Source of the DNA: Akkermansiaceae bacterium | GTDB taxonomy: Bacteria; Verrucomicrobiota; Verrucomicrobiia; Verrucomicrobiales; Akkermansiaceae | Assembly (NCBI GenBank): GCA_025457665.1 | Contig: JALOTY010000004.1 | Span: forward strand, 1-64,000 | DNA length: 64,000 bases | Direction: 5' to 3' | Shown: in pieces, positions 43,384-52,248 of the stretch | How the letters are laid out: every line of letters begins with the position of its first letter | Numbering within the stretch: position 1 is the stretch's first letter | The notes under the pieces: generated by a model | Databases searched by the model: none | Told to the model about the DNA's origin: nothing | Seen by the model: only the letters and a program-made list of their open reading frames with translations | Program-made: the position numbers and the translations under genes

Positions 43384-46300
43384 ATGAAAATCTCTCTGCT
43401 TCTGATCTTGCTTGCATGGCCTGTGGGGGTGTCGGCGCAACTACCGAATCTGCTTCGCGAGATCGGTCGAACGGCGGTTCCGGGTTCTTCATCGCCTGGC
43501 GGTTTTCTTTCGGTGGGTCCCTTGGTCTTCTTCGTCGCGGATGCCGGCAATGGCGGACTCACGGTTTACCGCGCATCGGCGGTGGGGGCGGCATCGCCAA
43601 GCGCACTTTCCCATCACGTCGGCCACGAGCCATCCCAACGGGCAGAGATCCAACTCGTGGTTTCGGGCCAAGCTGTGTATTGGGCAGCGCGGAATGGCGG
43701 AAAAACCTGGCAGCTATGGCGATACGACATACTTGGCGGGACAGCAACCCAGGTCATCGAAGTGGTTTCACCCGTAGCCATCGATCCTCCAAGCCATCTC
43801 ACTCCCCGCCCCGGCGGAGGCGTGATGTTCGCCGCCGACGATGGTGTGAATGGTCGCGAGTTGTGGAGCAGCGATGGAACCGCTCCCGGCACGACCTTTT
43901 TTGATCTTGTCAGCGGACCGGACAGCAGTGCGCCACAGAACCTCAGAACCCACGGCGGCACCGTCTTCTTCTCGGCCCACGAGATGGCCACCGGGCGTGA
44001 GTTGTGGAAATCCAATGCCACGCTCGCGGGCACCCAGAGGGTCGCGGACATTCATCCTGGGGCGGGAAACAGTGATCCCGGACCGGTTTCCATGGGAGAG
44101 GGTGGACTCCTCTATCTTTCGGCAAACGATGGAACCACCGGCGCTGAATTGTGGCGTACGGATGGCACCGCTGCGGGCACGATGCTGGTTGCCGATGTTC
44201 TTGGCGGTGCCCAAGGTTCATCCCCCTCTGAATTCCATTCCTTCCTCGGAGCCACGTACTTCACCGCGCTTCGGCCGACCGGCCACCCTCAATTCCCGCC
44301 AGGCACCCTTCGCAGGTCGCTTTACCGCACCGATGGCAGCGCCGGAGGCACCACGCTCGCGGGTGCCATCGATAGCGACTTCCATCCCTTTGTCAGCGAA
44401 GTCACCCATCTGGCCTCATGGGCATCGAATCTGTATTTCATCACCTCACCCTTCCCCGGCAGCTTTCAATTGCAACGCTGGAACGGCGACCCCGGGACCA
44501 GCCCGCTTTCGCCCGCAGTGGTGGATGCCTACCCGGTCTTCAATACCACTCTCCAACCCTTCGTTCTAACAGCTCACGGTCTGGTGACGGTGAATGCTTC
44601 CTCCTTGGTGAAGTTTCCCTATGTCGATCCGATTCCCGCTCCGGAGCTTCTCAATCCAGGACCGGGTGCGATCGATGTCGATTCGCCCACGGAAATGATA
44701 TGGGCTTATGCCTCACGGTTGTTTTTCCGCAGCGCCAGCAGCACAATGGGAGAGGAGCTTGGCCAAGCGGATGTCAGTGTCCCCGGCGCCAGCTTGAGTG
44801 GGGACCTGAACACCACGCCATCCTGGGACAATACGCCCTCCGCGGAAATCCAGCGCATCGCCGCCTTTCGTTCGCGTGCGCTGATCACCACCGCGGGCCA
44901 TCTCCGGAATTCGGAACTTTGGATCAGCGATGGCACCCCCAGTGGCACCGTCCTGCTCGATAGTTCCCCTGCGGGAAACCCCCTCACGCAGCCCGTCTCC
45001 CTGGGCAGCGTCGCGGTAATGTTCCGGAGAAACATTAGCACCGGTGTGCAACAGCTTGTCACCACCGATGGCAGCTCGACGACCGATGGTCCGCTCTTCC
45101 AGACCACTCAATACGAGCCCTACACCGCTCGCTTGGGATCGCGCTGCTATTTCAACGGCCAAACTGCGGATGAGGGCGAGGAAATCTGGCGGACCGATGG
45201 CACGATCACCGCACGAATGACCAACCTCGCTCCAGGAAACGGATTTTCCCGAGTGCTCGATCTCAAGGTAGCCGGACCGTGGCTCTATTTCACCACCAGT
45301 CTCATCGCCGGTGACGCCCTCATGCGCATGGACGATGGCGGCACGGTGGAAGCCATTTCCCTTCCCTTCATCGGCGCGCCGCGGATCGTTGGCACTGCGG
45401 GCACCAGGCTCATCATCGAGCGCTTCGGCGATCTTTACTCGATTGGAGCGGGACCCGGAGATCTGGTCCATCTCAATCCAGGATCCCCGCTCTCCACCAA
45501 CAGTTTCGTTCCAGCCATCCAGCGAAATGGGATCCTCCACTTCGTGGGAAATGATTTCGGAACTTATGGCCAGGAGCCATGGAAAACCGATGGCACGGCC
45601 GCAGGAACATCCTTGCTGAAGGATCTTGTGGCGGGGAACAACGGCAGCCAACCTGCCCTGCTCGCACCGGGAGCCAGCCGTCACTACTTCTCTGCAACGG
45701 ATGGAACGGATGTTGGCCTCTGGCGCAGCGATGGCAGCGAAATCGGAACCACACTGGTGACCCAGGCCTTCGCCCCGAGCGAAATCACCACCGATGGCGA
45801 TACCGCCTGGATCGCAGGGTTTGACCCGATGCGAGGCAATGAACTCTGGCACAGCCATGGAAGCGCACTGGACACGGTCGCTTATGACATCGAGTCCGGG
45901 CCCGGCAGCAGCTTTCCTTCCTTGCTCACGGTCGTCCGCACTTGGCGAGGGCCTACCCTGTTTTTCGCCGCCGTGACCCCAGGTCATGACTTGGAGCCCT
46001 GGGTCATGCCACCACTCCAGCCGAGCGCCTATGCCCTTTGGCAAGCCGCCAATGGCAATCTCGGTGCGCCGGATGCGGACACCGATGGCGACGGTCTCAG
46101 CAACGAAATCGAGTGGGCCCTCGGTCTCCCGGCAGGCGAAGGCACCGGAGCCCCGATCGAAATCGGTCTCGGTGGCGCTCTGCCGACGGCAACCTTCAAG
46201 GCGCTGAGTCCCATACCAGCCGGAGTCACCTACACGATTGAGAAATCCACCGACCTCCTCACCTGGCTGCCGGTCTGGCAACTCACCTCAAGTGGCGCCA

Positions 46301-46443
46301 GCGTCATCGCCCCCCACGGCCCCGGGGGCGTGACTTTGACAGGCCCCCTTCCCAGCCCGAAGCCCGGCTATCAATGCTGGACCGCAACTCTTCCCGGCGG
46401 AGTCACTGCTTTCGTCCGTATCTCGCTCGGAGTGGAGTATTGA
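43384..46443 (+). CDS. Secreted ELWxxDGT-repeat beta-propeller protein
   Basis: This 1019-residue protein has a signal peptide (residues 1-19, 'LLILLAWPVGVSA-Q'). At least eight repeats resemble ELWxxDGTxxGT, for example 'ELWSSDGTAPGTTFF', 'ELWRTDGTAAGTMLVAD', 'EIWRTDGTITARM' and 'EPWKTDGTAAGTSLL'. Such repeats form beta-propeller blades on secreted proteins. Near residue 898 'DADTDGDGLSNEIEWALG' is a calcium-binding thrombospondin-3-like motif, followed by a beta-rich C-terminal domain common at the ends of secreted verrucomicrobial proteins. There is no PEP-CTERM tail, so export or anchoring differs from the other secreted protein here. AGGAAAT upstream may be an SD. Function unknown. Confidence 0.88.
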   Translation: MKISLLLILLAWPVGVSAQLPNLLREIGRTAVPGSSSPGGFLSVGPLVFFVADAGNGGLTVYRASAVGAASPSALSHHVGHEPSQRAEIQLVVSGQAVYWAARNGGKTWQLWRYDILGGTATQVIEVVSPVAIDPPSHLTPRPGGGVMFAADDGVNGRELWSSDGTAPGTTFFDLVSGPDSSAPQNLRTHGGTVFFSAHEMATGRELWKSNATLAGTQRVADIHPGAGNSDPGPVSMGEGGLLYLSANDGTTGAELWRTDGTAAGTMLVADVLGGAQGSSPSEFHSFLGATYFTALRPTGHPQFPPGTLRRSLYRTDGSAGGTTLAGAIDSDFHPFVSEVTHLASWASNLYFITSPFPGSFQLQRWNGDPGTSPLSPAVVDAYPVFNTTLQPFVLTAHGLVTVNASSLVKFPYVDPIPAPELLNPGPGAIDVDSPTEMIWAYASRLFFRSASSTMGEELGQADVSVPGASLSGDLNTTPSWDNTPSAEIQRIAAFRSRALITTAGHLRNSELWISDGTPSGTVLLDSSPAGNPLTQPVSLGSVAVMFRRNISTGVQQLVTTDGSSTTDGPLFQTTQYEPYTARLGSRCYFNGQTADEGEEIWRTDGTITARMTNLAPGNGFSRVLDLKVAGPWLYFTTSLIAGDALMRMDDGGTVEAISLPFIGAPRIVGTAGTRLIIERFGDLYSIGAGPGDLVHLNPGSPLSTNSFVPAIQRNGILHFVGNDFGTYGQEPWKTDGTAAGTSLLKDLVAGNNGSQPALLAPGASRHYFSATDGTDVGLWRSDGSEIGTTLVTQAFAPSEITTDGDTAWIAGFDPMRGNELWHSHGSALDTVAYDIESGPGSSFPSLLTVVRTWRGPTLFFAAVTPGHDLEPWVMPPLQPSAYALWQAANGNLGAPDADTDGDGLSNEIEWALGLPAGEGTGAPIEIGLGGALPTATFKALSPIPAGVTYTIEKSTDLLTWLPVWQLTSSGASVIAPHGPGGVTLTGPLPSPKPGYQCWTATLPGGVTAFVRISLGVEY

Positions 46444-46627
46444 AGCCTTGGTTTCATCCTCACCACCATACGCGGCAACAGGCCTGGCTGCCTGAAGCCA
46501 TCGCTTCCCAGCACTTCATTCAAGGCGGATATCATCGATGTCATCCCGGCGCGCCCGGGCTCTGCAGGCCTTTGCATCGGTCCTTGTTTTCGAGGAAGGG
46601 CTTGATACCCCTTCGGGACCACGCCCC

Positions 46628-48046
46628 ATGCGCCTGACCCGCCTGACATTGCTCGCCATCGTCATCGTCATCAGCTTCGGATTCTATTCCCTGCTCAATG
46701 ATCAACTCGACGATGTCGAACCCCGCACTTTCCGCGCGACGGAGGAGATGATGGTGGACACGGCGCAACTCCTCGCCTCCATGGTCGGCACCGATCTCGA
46801 CCCCGGCCCCCTTGCCGAGGCCTTTGATAAAGCTTCGGAAAGACGCTTCGAGGCACGCATTTTCGAGCACCTCAAGACCCGCACCGGGCTGAATTGCTAC
46901 ATCACTGATGCCCGTGGCATCGTCGTCTTCGATTCCGAGGGAGGAAAACGTGTGGGTGAGGACCTTTCCTCCTACTACGATGTCTCCCGTACCCTCGCAG
47001 GAAACTACGGCGCCCGTAGTAGCCGAAGTGATGAGAACGATCCCACCAGCTCCATGCTCCACGTCGCCGCACCCATCGGCGATCCCGCCCGCCCTGCCGG
47101 CGTGCTCACGATCATCAAGCCCCAGGCCGATGTCCTGCCCATCATCCGCCGTCGCCATGCCGAAATCTGGTGGGGCACCGGACTCATCGGCGGCGGCATC
47201 CTCTCCTTTGTGGTCGCGGTCTTCATCTGGACCTACCGGCCTGTCGGTCTTTTGACCGATTACGCCAATGCCATCGAACAAGGCAAACGCCCGCGCCTCC
47301 CCCATCTCGGCGCCGGCAGGGAGGTCAATACCCTTGCCCGTGCCCTGGAATCGATGCGCGAAGCTCTGGAGGGGAGGAAATACGTCGAACGCTACGTCCA
47401 GACCCTCACCCACGAAATGAAAAGCCCGCTTGCCGCCATCCGCGGTGCGGCCGAGTTGCTTGATGAATCCATGCCCGCGGCCGACCGCCAGCGTTTCCTG
47501 CACAACATCCGTGCGGAATCGTCGCGTGCCGACCGCCTGCTGAACCGCTTGCTCGAACTCTCCGCGCTGGAAGGCCGCAGCAGTTTGGCGGATGCCGCCA
47601 CCGTTGATCTCCGCGAAATCACCCTCCGGGCCATCGATCAGGCCCGTCCCATGGCCGAGCTTGCCGATGTGAGGATTGAAACCAGCCTACCCGATTCCCC
47701 TCTGTCGCTGCACGGAGACGCCTTCATCCTCCGCGCGGCGATCACCAATCTGTTAGAAAATGCCATCGATTTCTCCCCGCCTTCAGGCCGGGTGCGACTC
47801 GAACTGGACAGCGGCGAAAAGCTGCGGCTCATCATCACCGACGAGGGCCCCGGGATACCCGACTACGCCAAGCATCGTATCTTCGAACGTTTCTTTTCCC
47901 TGCGCCAGCTCAACCGGGGTCGCAAAGGCACCGGCCTGGGGCTGACTTTGGTGAAGGAAGCCGCCGAACTCCACGGCGGCAGCATCCGCCTGGAACCGGC
48001 CGATCCTGTGGGGACCCGCGCCACCTTGGAGTTCCCTGCATCGTGA
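46628..48046 (+). CDS. creC: CreC-like sensor histidine kinase
   Basis: The 472-residue kinase aligns with E. coli CreC (474 residues). It has an N-terminal membrane helix, a periplasmic sensor with 'GARSSRSDENDPTSSMLHVA' (CreC: GARST...DPESSVMYVA), a second helix near residue 190, and a HAMP-like linker. The H-box is 'LTHEMKSPLAAIRGAAELL' with His262. The N, G1 and G2 boxes are 'NLLENAIDFSPPSGRV', 'DEGPGIPD' and 'GTGLGLTLV'. CreC signals growth-medium shifts through CreB. No response regulator is next to it. ATG 46628 is chosen because it gives the CreC length; an in-frame ATG at 46538 adds 30 unlikely residues. Confidence 0.9.
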   Translation: MRLTRLTLLAIVIVISFGFYSLLNDQLDDVEPRTFRATEEMMVDTAQLLASMVGTDLDPGPLAEAFDKASERRFEARIFEHLKTRTGLNCYITDARGIVVFDSEGGKRVGEDLSSYYDVSRTLAGNYGARSSRSDENDPTSSMLHVAAPIGDPARPAGVLTIIKPQADVLPIIRRRHAEIWWGTGLIGGGILSFVVAVFIWTYRPVGLLTDYANAIEQGKRPRLPHLGAGREVNTLARALESMREALEGRKYVERYVQTLTHEMKSPLAAIRGAAELLDESMPAADRQRFLHNIRAESSRADRLLNRLLELSALEGRSSLADAATVDLREITLRAIDQARPMAELADVRIETSLPDSPLSLHGDAFILRAAITNLLENAIDFSPPSGRVRLELDSGEKLRLIITDEGPGIPDYAKHRIFERFFSLRQLNRGRKGTGLGLTLVKEAAELHGGSIRLEPADPVGTRATLEFPAS

Positions 48047-48053
48047 GGTGGGT

Positions 48054-50648
48054 TTATCGGACGGGCGGCACCCACTCGCGTGGATTTTCCGGCCAGGGAT
48101 GCTTGGGATATCTTCCCGCCAATTCCTTGCGCATCTGCGTGTAGCCGCCGCGCCAGAAGCTTTCGAGGTCCTTGGTCATCTGCCATGGCCGCTGGTTCGG
48201 GGCCTGCACGTGAACCAGCACCGGCACCTTGCCTCCGGCGATCCGCGGTGTCTCCCAGACCCCGAAAAGATCCCTCACCCTGAGTCCGATCTGCGGGTCC
48301 ATGCCGACCTCATAAACCAGCTTCGGCGTTTGCCCGTTGGCCAGTTTCAGCCGCTCCGGCGCATAGGCTTCCAGGGCCGCTTGCTGCGCGGGGCTCAGCC
48401 ATTCGCGCAGCACCGGCCAGACTTCGGCCTCTTTGATATCCTTGTAAGCCACCGCACCATGGCAGATCTGCGCCACGGCCGCCGCTTTGTCTTCCGCCGT
48501 CCATGTCGGCAGTTCCAGTTCCGGCATCCATGTGGAAAGACAGGCCAGCCGAGCACACCATTGATCGACCGCAGCATCCCATTTCTTCAGCACCAATTCA
48601 CCGGAAAGCACCCGCTCCGCCAGAAGCTCCGCCGCGGCATCGAGATTGACCCCCTGATCCACATCCCGACTCTCCAGAACCAAATCCCGGAATCGCAGGC
48701 CCTTCCGCGCCACCACCCGGCGTCTGACCTCGTCCCAAGCCACGCCATCGATTTCTAACAGCTCCTCGGGATGAAGCTCGCGAAGCCAATCGAGATCCAC
48801 CGCCGTGGCGCGTTTGAGATGTGTGATCACCTCCCGGCCCTCCACTTCGGTCATCTCCGCCGCCACAAAAGCCACGGCTTTCTTCGCCGCGCTGTTTTCA
48901 TCCAGCTTCGCCCTTCGATTCCCAATCATCCGGCAGGCCAGCGTGGCTTCGCCGAAACGGACTCCCAGTCGATCCCCGAATCCCGCGAGCATGGCCTTGC
49001 CCACGGCATCGTGACGACGATCGAAATCCACATCCCCCACCGGCCAGCCGCGCTGCAGGGAGAGCTTTTTGAGCCTTTCAAAACCTTGGGCGACTTCCCT
49101 CGCGCCGCGCCCATGGATCCCGAGTTGCGAGACGCGTCGGGGATCGAACTGCATCGCTTCGGCCGATCCGAAAGCCCTCCACTCCGCCTGGAAGTCCGAG
49201 AAATCCCGTACTTCGATGAAATCCTTCATGCCGATTCCCCCCTTGCCGGTCCAGATCCCCTCGCCCTGCACCGCGGCGCAGACAAATGCCATTTCCGCCA
49301 CGCATCCCTGCTCCACCCCGGCCATCATGAGCCGGGCAAATCGCGGTTCCAGCGGCAGCGAGGCCATGGCCCGCCCCTCATCGGTGATCCGTCCATCCGC
49401 CTCCGTCGCCCCCAGATCATGCAGCAAGGTCTCCGCCCTCGCCAAGGCATCGGCCCGGGGCGCATCCAGCCAGCGGAAATCCGCCACGTCCGTCACCCCG
49501 GCAGCCTTGAGCAGAAGAACCACCTCGGAAAGATCCACCCGATGCACCTCAGGCAATTCGAAGCCTTCGCGGCGCGCATGGTCCGCCTCGCTCCACAAGC
49601 GCAGGCATCGCCCCGCCGCCGTCCGCCCGGCCCGGCCTGCCCGCTGATCGGCCGCCGCGCGGGAAATTTTTTTCACCAGCAGGGTGCCGATCCCGCGGCG
49701 AGCATCGAATCCGGAGACCCGCGCCGTGCCGGCATCGATCACCGTCCTCACCCCATCGATGGTCAGCGAGGTTTCCGCGACATTCGTGGAAACAATGATT
49801 TTCGGCCGTGCCGAGGGTCCCACCGCCGCCTCTTGCGCGGTCGGAGGCAGGCTACTGTGAAGAGGAAAAACATCCCGCCCGCGCGTCCATGAGGCGTTCG
49901 CGAGGATTTCCTCGGTCTTGCGGATCTCATGCATCCCCGGGAGGAAGCACAACACATCCCCGCAATCCGGATGATCGAGCGCCTCACGGCAGGCTTGGGC
50001 CACCTGTTCCCATACTGGAGGCTCCACCATCCGGCCATTTCGATCCCGCACTTGCCGGCCAGGGTGATAGGAAATCTCCACCGGAAAAGTCCTGCCCCCG
50101 GCTTCCAGCATCCGCATTTCCACCTCCGCCTCACGTCCTTCCCGCAGATATTCCGCCAGGCTGCCCGTCTCCAGAGTCGCGGACATGACCACCACGGCCA
50201 GATCCGGTCGTGAGCGTTCCTGCAGGTCGAGGCATCGGCCCAAGGCCACATCCACCGCCAGCCGACGTTCGTGAAACTCATCGAACACCACCGCCGCCAC
50301 TCCGCCCAACTCGGGATCTTCCTGAATCCAGCGCTGAAACACCCCATCGGTGAGAAACACGATTTCCGTATCCCGCCCGTAGCGCGTGTCGAATCTCACC
50401 GCATATCCCACCCCCTGGCCGAGCGCCGTTCCTCTTTGTCGGGCGACCCAGCCTGCCAGCAATCGCGCTGCCATCCGGCGGGGTTCGATGACCAGCACCC
50501 GCCCCTTCAGGCCGGCATCCACGAGCATCCCGGGCACTGCCGTGGATTTCCCCGATCCCGTGGGCGCCTTCAGCAACACCCGCGCCCGTGGCACGCCGGC
50601 CACCGCCTTCTTCAGCTCCTCCTCGATCTCGAAAACCGGTAACTTCAC
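48054..50648 (-). CDS. hrpB: ATP-dependent helicase HrpB
   Basis: This 864-residue DEAH-family helicase has Walker A 'APTGSGKSTAVPG' (residues 28-40), motif II Asp123-Glu-Phe-His126 ('DEFHERRLAVDVALGR'), 'VVMSATLE', 'VSTNVAETSLTIDGV' and 'DQRAGRAGRTAAGRC'. The C-terminal HrpB-specific region ends 'YPKHPWPENPREWVPP', a family hallmark. HrpB function is poorly defined in most bacteria. The start is a GTG. It is convergent with creC, the two stops being 7 bases apart. Confidence 0.96.
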   Translation of the reverse strand: MKLPVFEIEEELKKAVAGVPRARVLLKAPTGSGKSTAVPGMLVDAGLKGRVLVIEPRRMAARLLAGWVARQRGTALGQGVGYAVRFDTRYGRDTEIVFLTDGVFQRWIQEDPELGGVAAVVFDEFHERRLAVDVALGRCLDLQERSRPDLAVVVMSATLETGSLAEYLREGREAEVEMRMLEAGGRTFPVEISYHPGRQVRDRNGRMVEPPVWEQVAQACREALDHPDCGDVLCFLPGMHEIRKTEEILANASWTRGRDVFPLHSSLPPTAQEAAVGPSARPKIIVSTNVAETSLTIDGVRTVIDAGTARVSGFDARRGIGTLLVKKISRAAADQRAGRAGRTAAGRCLRLWSEADHARREGFELPEVHRVDLSEVVLLLKAAGVTDVADFRWLDAPRADALARAETLLHDLGATEADGRITDEGRAMASLPLEPRFARLMMAGVEQGCVAEMAFVCAAVQGEGIWTGKGGIGMKDFIEVRDFSDFQAEWRAFGSAEAMQFDPRRVSQLGIHGRGAREVAQGFERLKKLSLQRGWPVGDVDFDRRHDAVGKAMLAGFGDRLGVRFGEATLACRMIGNRRAKLDENSAAKKAVAFVAAEMTEVEGREVITHLKRATAVDLDWLRELHPEELLEIDGVAWDEVRRRVVARKGLRFRDLVLESRDVDQGVNLDAAAELLAERVLSGELVLKKWDAAVDQWCARLACLSTWMPELELPTWTAEDKAAAVAQICHGAVAYKDIKEAEVWPVLREWLSPAQQAALEAYAPERLKLANGQTPKLVYEVGMDPQIGLRVRDLFGVWETPRIAGGKVPVLVHVQAPNQRPWQMTKDLESFWRGGYTQMRKELAGRYPKHPWPENPREWVPPVR

Positions 50649-50791
50649 GCGCCGGGCTTAGCACACTCGCCCCTCATTTCACCCGCGATTCCTTGTCTTT
50701 TCCGATCTGGCATCCCTTCTGCTGAAAGCTTGCCCCCACTCCGGCCGTTATTCCCATTGCTAAGCCACAAACCACCCAGTAAGCTGAACTC

Positions 50792-51043
50792 ATGAACGCA
50801 CCACTCGCCTTTGGCCTCCCGCAGGGACCGGAATGGATCATTATTTTTGTCGTGGTCCTCTTGCTCTTCGGGGCCAAGAAGATCCCGGAATTGGCACGCG
50901 GCCTCGGAAAAAGCATGGGCGAGTTCAAGCGCGCCCGTGAAGATTTCGAACGCGAAATCCATCATGCGGAGACTGAGGTTTCGAAAGAAAAGGAAGAATC
51001 CCGCATCAAAGAAGTGGCCGGAAAAGAGCCACGAGAAGTCTGA
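50792..51043 (+). CDS. tatA: Sec-independent translocase subunit TatA/TatE
   Basis: This 83-residue protein has an N-terminal membrane helix ('[20 protein letters not shown]', residues 15-34). The phenylalanine-glycine hinge and amphipathic helix follow ('[20 protein letters not shown]'), then a charged tail, as in TatA. TatA oligomers form the twin-arginine translocation passage. TatB and TatC are not in the window. It is followed 7 bases later by the EEP lipoprotein gene, whose signal is of the Sec/lipoprotein type. No SD. Confidence 0.95.
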   Translation: MNAPLAFGLPQGPEWIIIFVVVLLLFGAKKIPELARGLGKSMGEFKRAREDFEREIHHAETEVSKEKEESRIKEVAGKEPREV

Positions 51044-51050
51044 ACATTCC

Positions 51051-52172
51051 ATGAAATTACTCCCCCTTCGCAGCGCCTCGATCCTCCTCGGGGCGTTTTT
51101 CTTGTCCGTCTCTTCCTGCCGCAAGGAAAGCAGCTCCACCTCTTGGTCGAATAGCTCCGCCGCCCAGGCCGAAGCCTCACTTCCCACGGCGACACCCACA
51201 GAAACTGCCGAAACGCCGGCGGCTCCTGTGGCTCCATCGGAGCCCGCGGCACCCGCGGCACCAACCGTGCCTGCTGCCGCCACCACTCCCGCAGCGGAAA
51301 CGCCAGCTGCCCCTCCCGCCCCGGCAGTCGCTCCCGAGTCCCCGGAGAATCCCCAGGTCCGCTTCATCGCCTACAACGTCGAGAACTGGCTGACCATGGA
51401 CCGCTACGAAAACAATCGCCCCGTAGGCGAAGGCTCGAAGCCGGAAAAGGAAAAACAGGCGGTCATCGATATCCTCGTCCGCCATCGCCCGGACATCATC
51501 GGTCTGAGCGAAATCGGCACCGAAGACGACCTCAAAGACATTCAGACCCGACTCAAGGCTGCGGGACTCGATCTTCCCCACGCTTTCCACACCGGCGGGG
51601 CCGATGAAGTCCGCCACCTCGGGATGCTGTCGAAGTTTCCTTTCGTCAAAACCACCCCTCACACCGACCTCACCTACCAGCTCGAAGGCAAGCAGTTCGG
51701 CATGGGCCGTGGCGTGCTCGATGCCGTGGTCGATACCCCGGTGGGACCCGTGCATTTCCTCGGTGCCCACCTGAAATCCAAGCGCGAGATCCCCGAGGCC
51801 GATCAGGAAATGATGCGCCGCGCGGAAGCCCACCTGCTGCGCAAGGTCGCCGATGGCGTCCTCAACGAAAATCCCGGCACCCTGATGGTCGTTTATGGTG
51901 ACATGAACGACACCCGCCAAGCCTCGGCCATCCGCACCATCCAAGGTCCGCGCGACGGACCACTTTCCCTCAAGATGGCCTGGCTCAAGGACCGCAACGG
52001 CCACACTTGGACCCACCACTGGGACTATCAGGACGTCTATTCGCGCTTCGACTACGCCCTGGTCAGCACACCCATGCTTGACCGCATGATCTGGAATGAC
52101 TGCAAGGTGATCGATGACCCCGATGTCGCCAACGCCAGCGACCACCGGCCACTCTTGGTGATCTTCGAGTGA
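51051..52172 (+). CDS. Lipoprotein with endonuclease/exonuclease/phosphatase (EEP) domain
   Basis: The 373-residue product has a lipoprotein signal ending 'LSVSSC' (Cys23). A linker of about 75 residues, almost entirely Pro, Ala, Thr and Glu, follows, then an EEP-fold domain from about residue 100 ('VRFIAYNVENWLTMDRYEN'). Catalytic-type motifs are 'IIGLSEIGTEDDL' (Glu), 'GAHLKSKRE', 'VYGDMNDTRQ' (Asp, Asn) and the terminal 'ASDHRPLLVIF' (Asp-His). The fold cleaves phosphodiesters in nucleic acids, lipids or other substrates; the outer-membrane-anchored context suggests extracellular nuclease or phosphodiesterase activity. ATG 51051 is chosen because the lipobox requires it. Confidence 0.88.
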   Translation: MKLLPLRSASILLGAFFLSVSSCRKESSSTSWSNSSAAQAEASLPTATPTETAETPAAPVAPSEPAAPAAPTVPAAATTPAAETPAAPPAPAVAPESPENPQVRFIAYNVENWLTMDRYENNRPVGEGSKPEKEKQAVIDILVRHRPDIIGLSEIGTEDDLKDIQTRLKAAGLDLPHAFHTGGADEVRHLGMLSKFPFVKTTPHTDLTYQLEGKQFGMGRGVLDAVVDTPVGPVHFLGAHLKSKREIPEADQEMMRRAEAHLLRKVADGVLNENPGTLMVVYGDMNDTRQASAIRTIQGPRDGPLSLKMAWLKDRNGHTWTHHWDYQDVYSRFDYALVSTPMLDRMIWNDCKVIDDPDVANASDHRPLLVIFE

Positions 52173-52248
52173 TGGCCCCGCACGGCCCTACAAATCCGGG
52201 GGATTACGCATTCGACATTTCCCTGCGCTGACTTCAGTTTGCCCGCCC

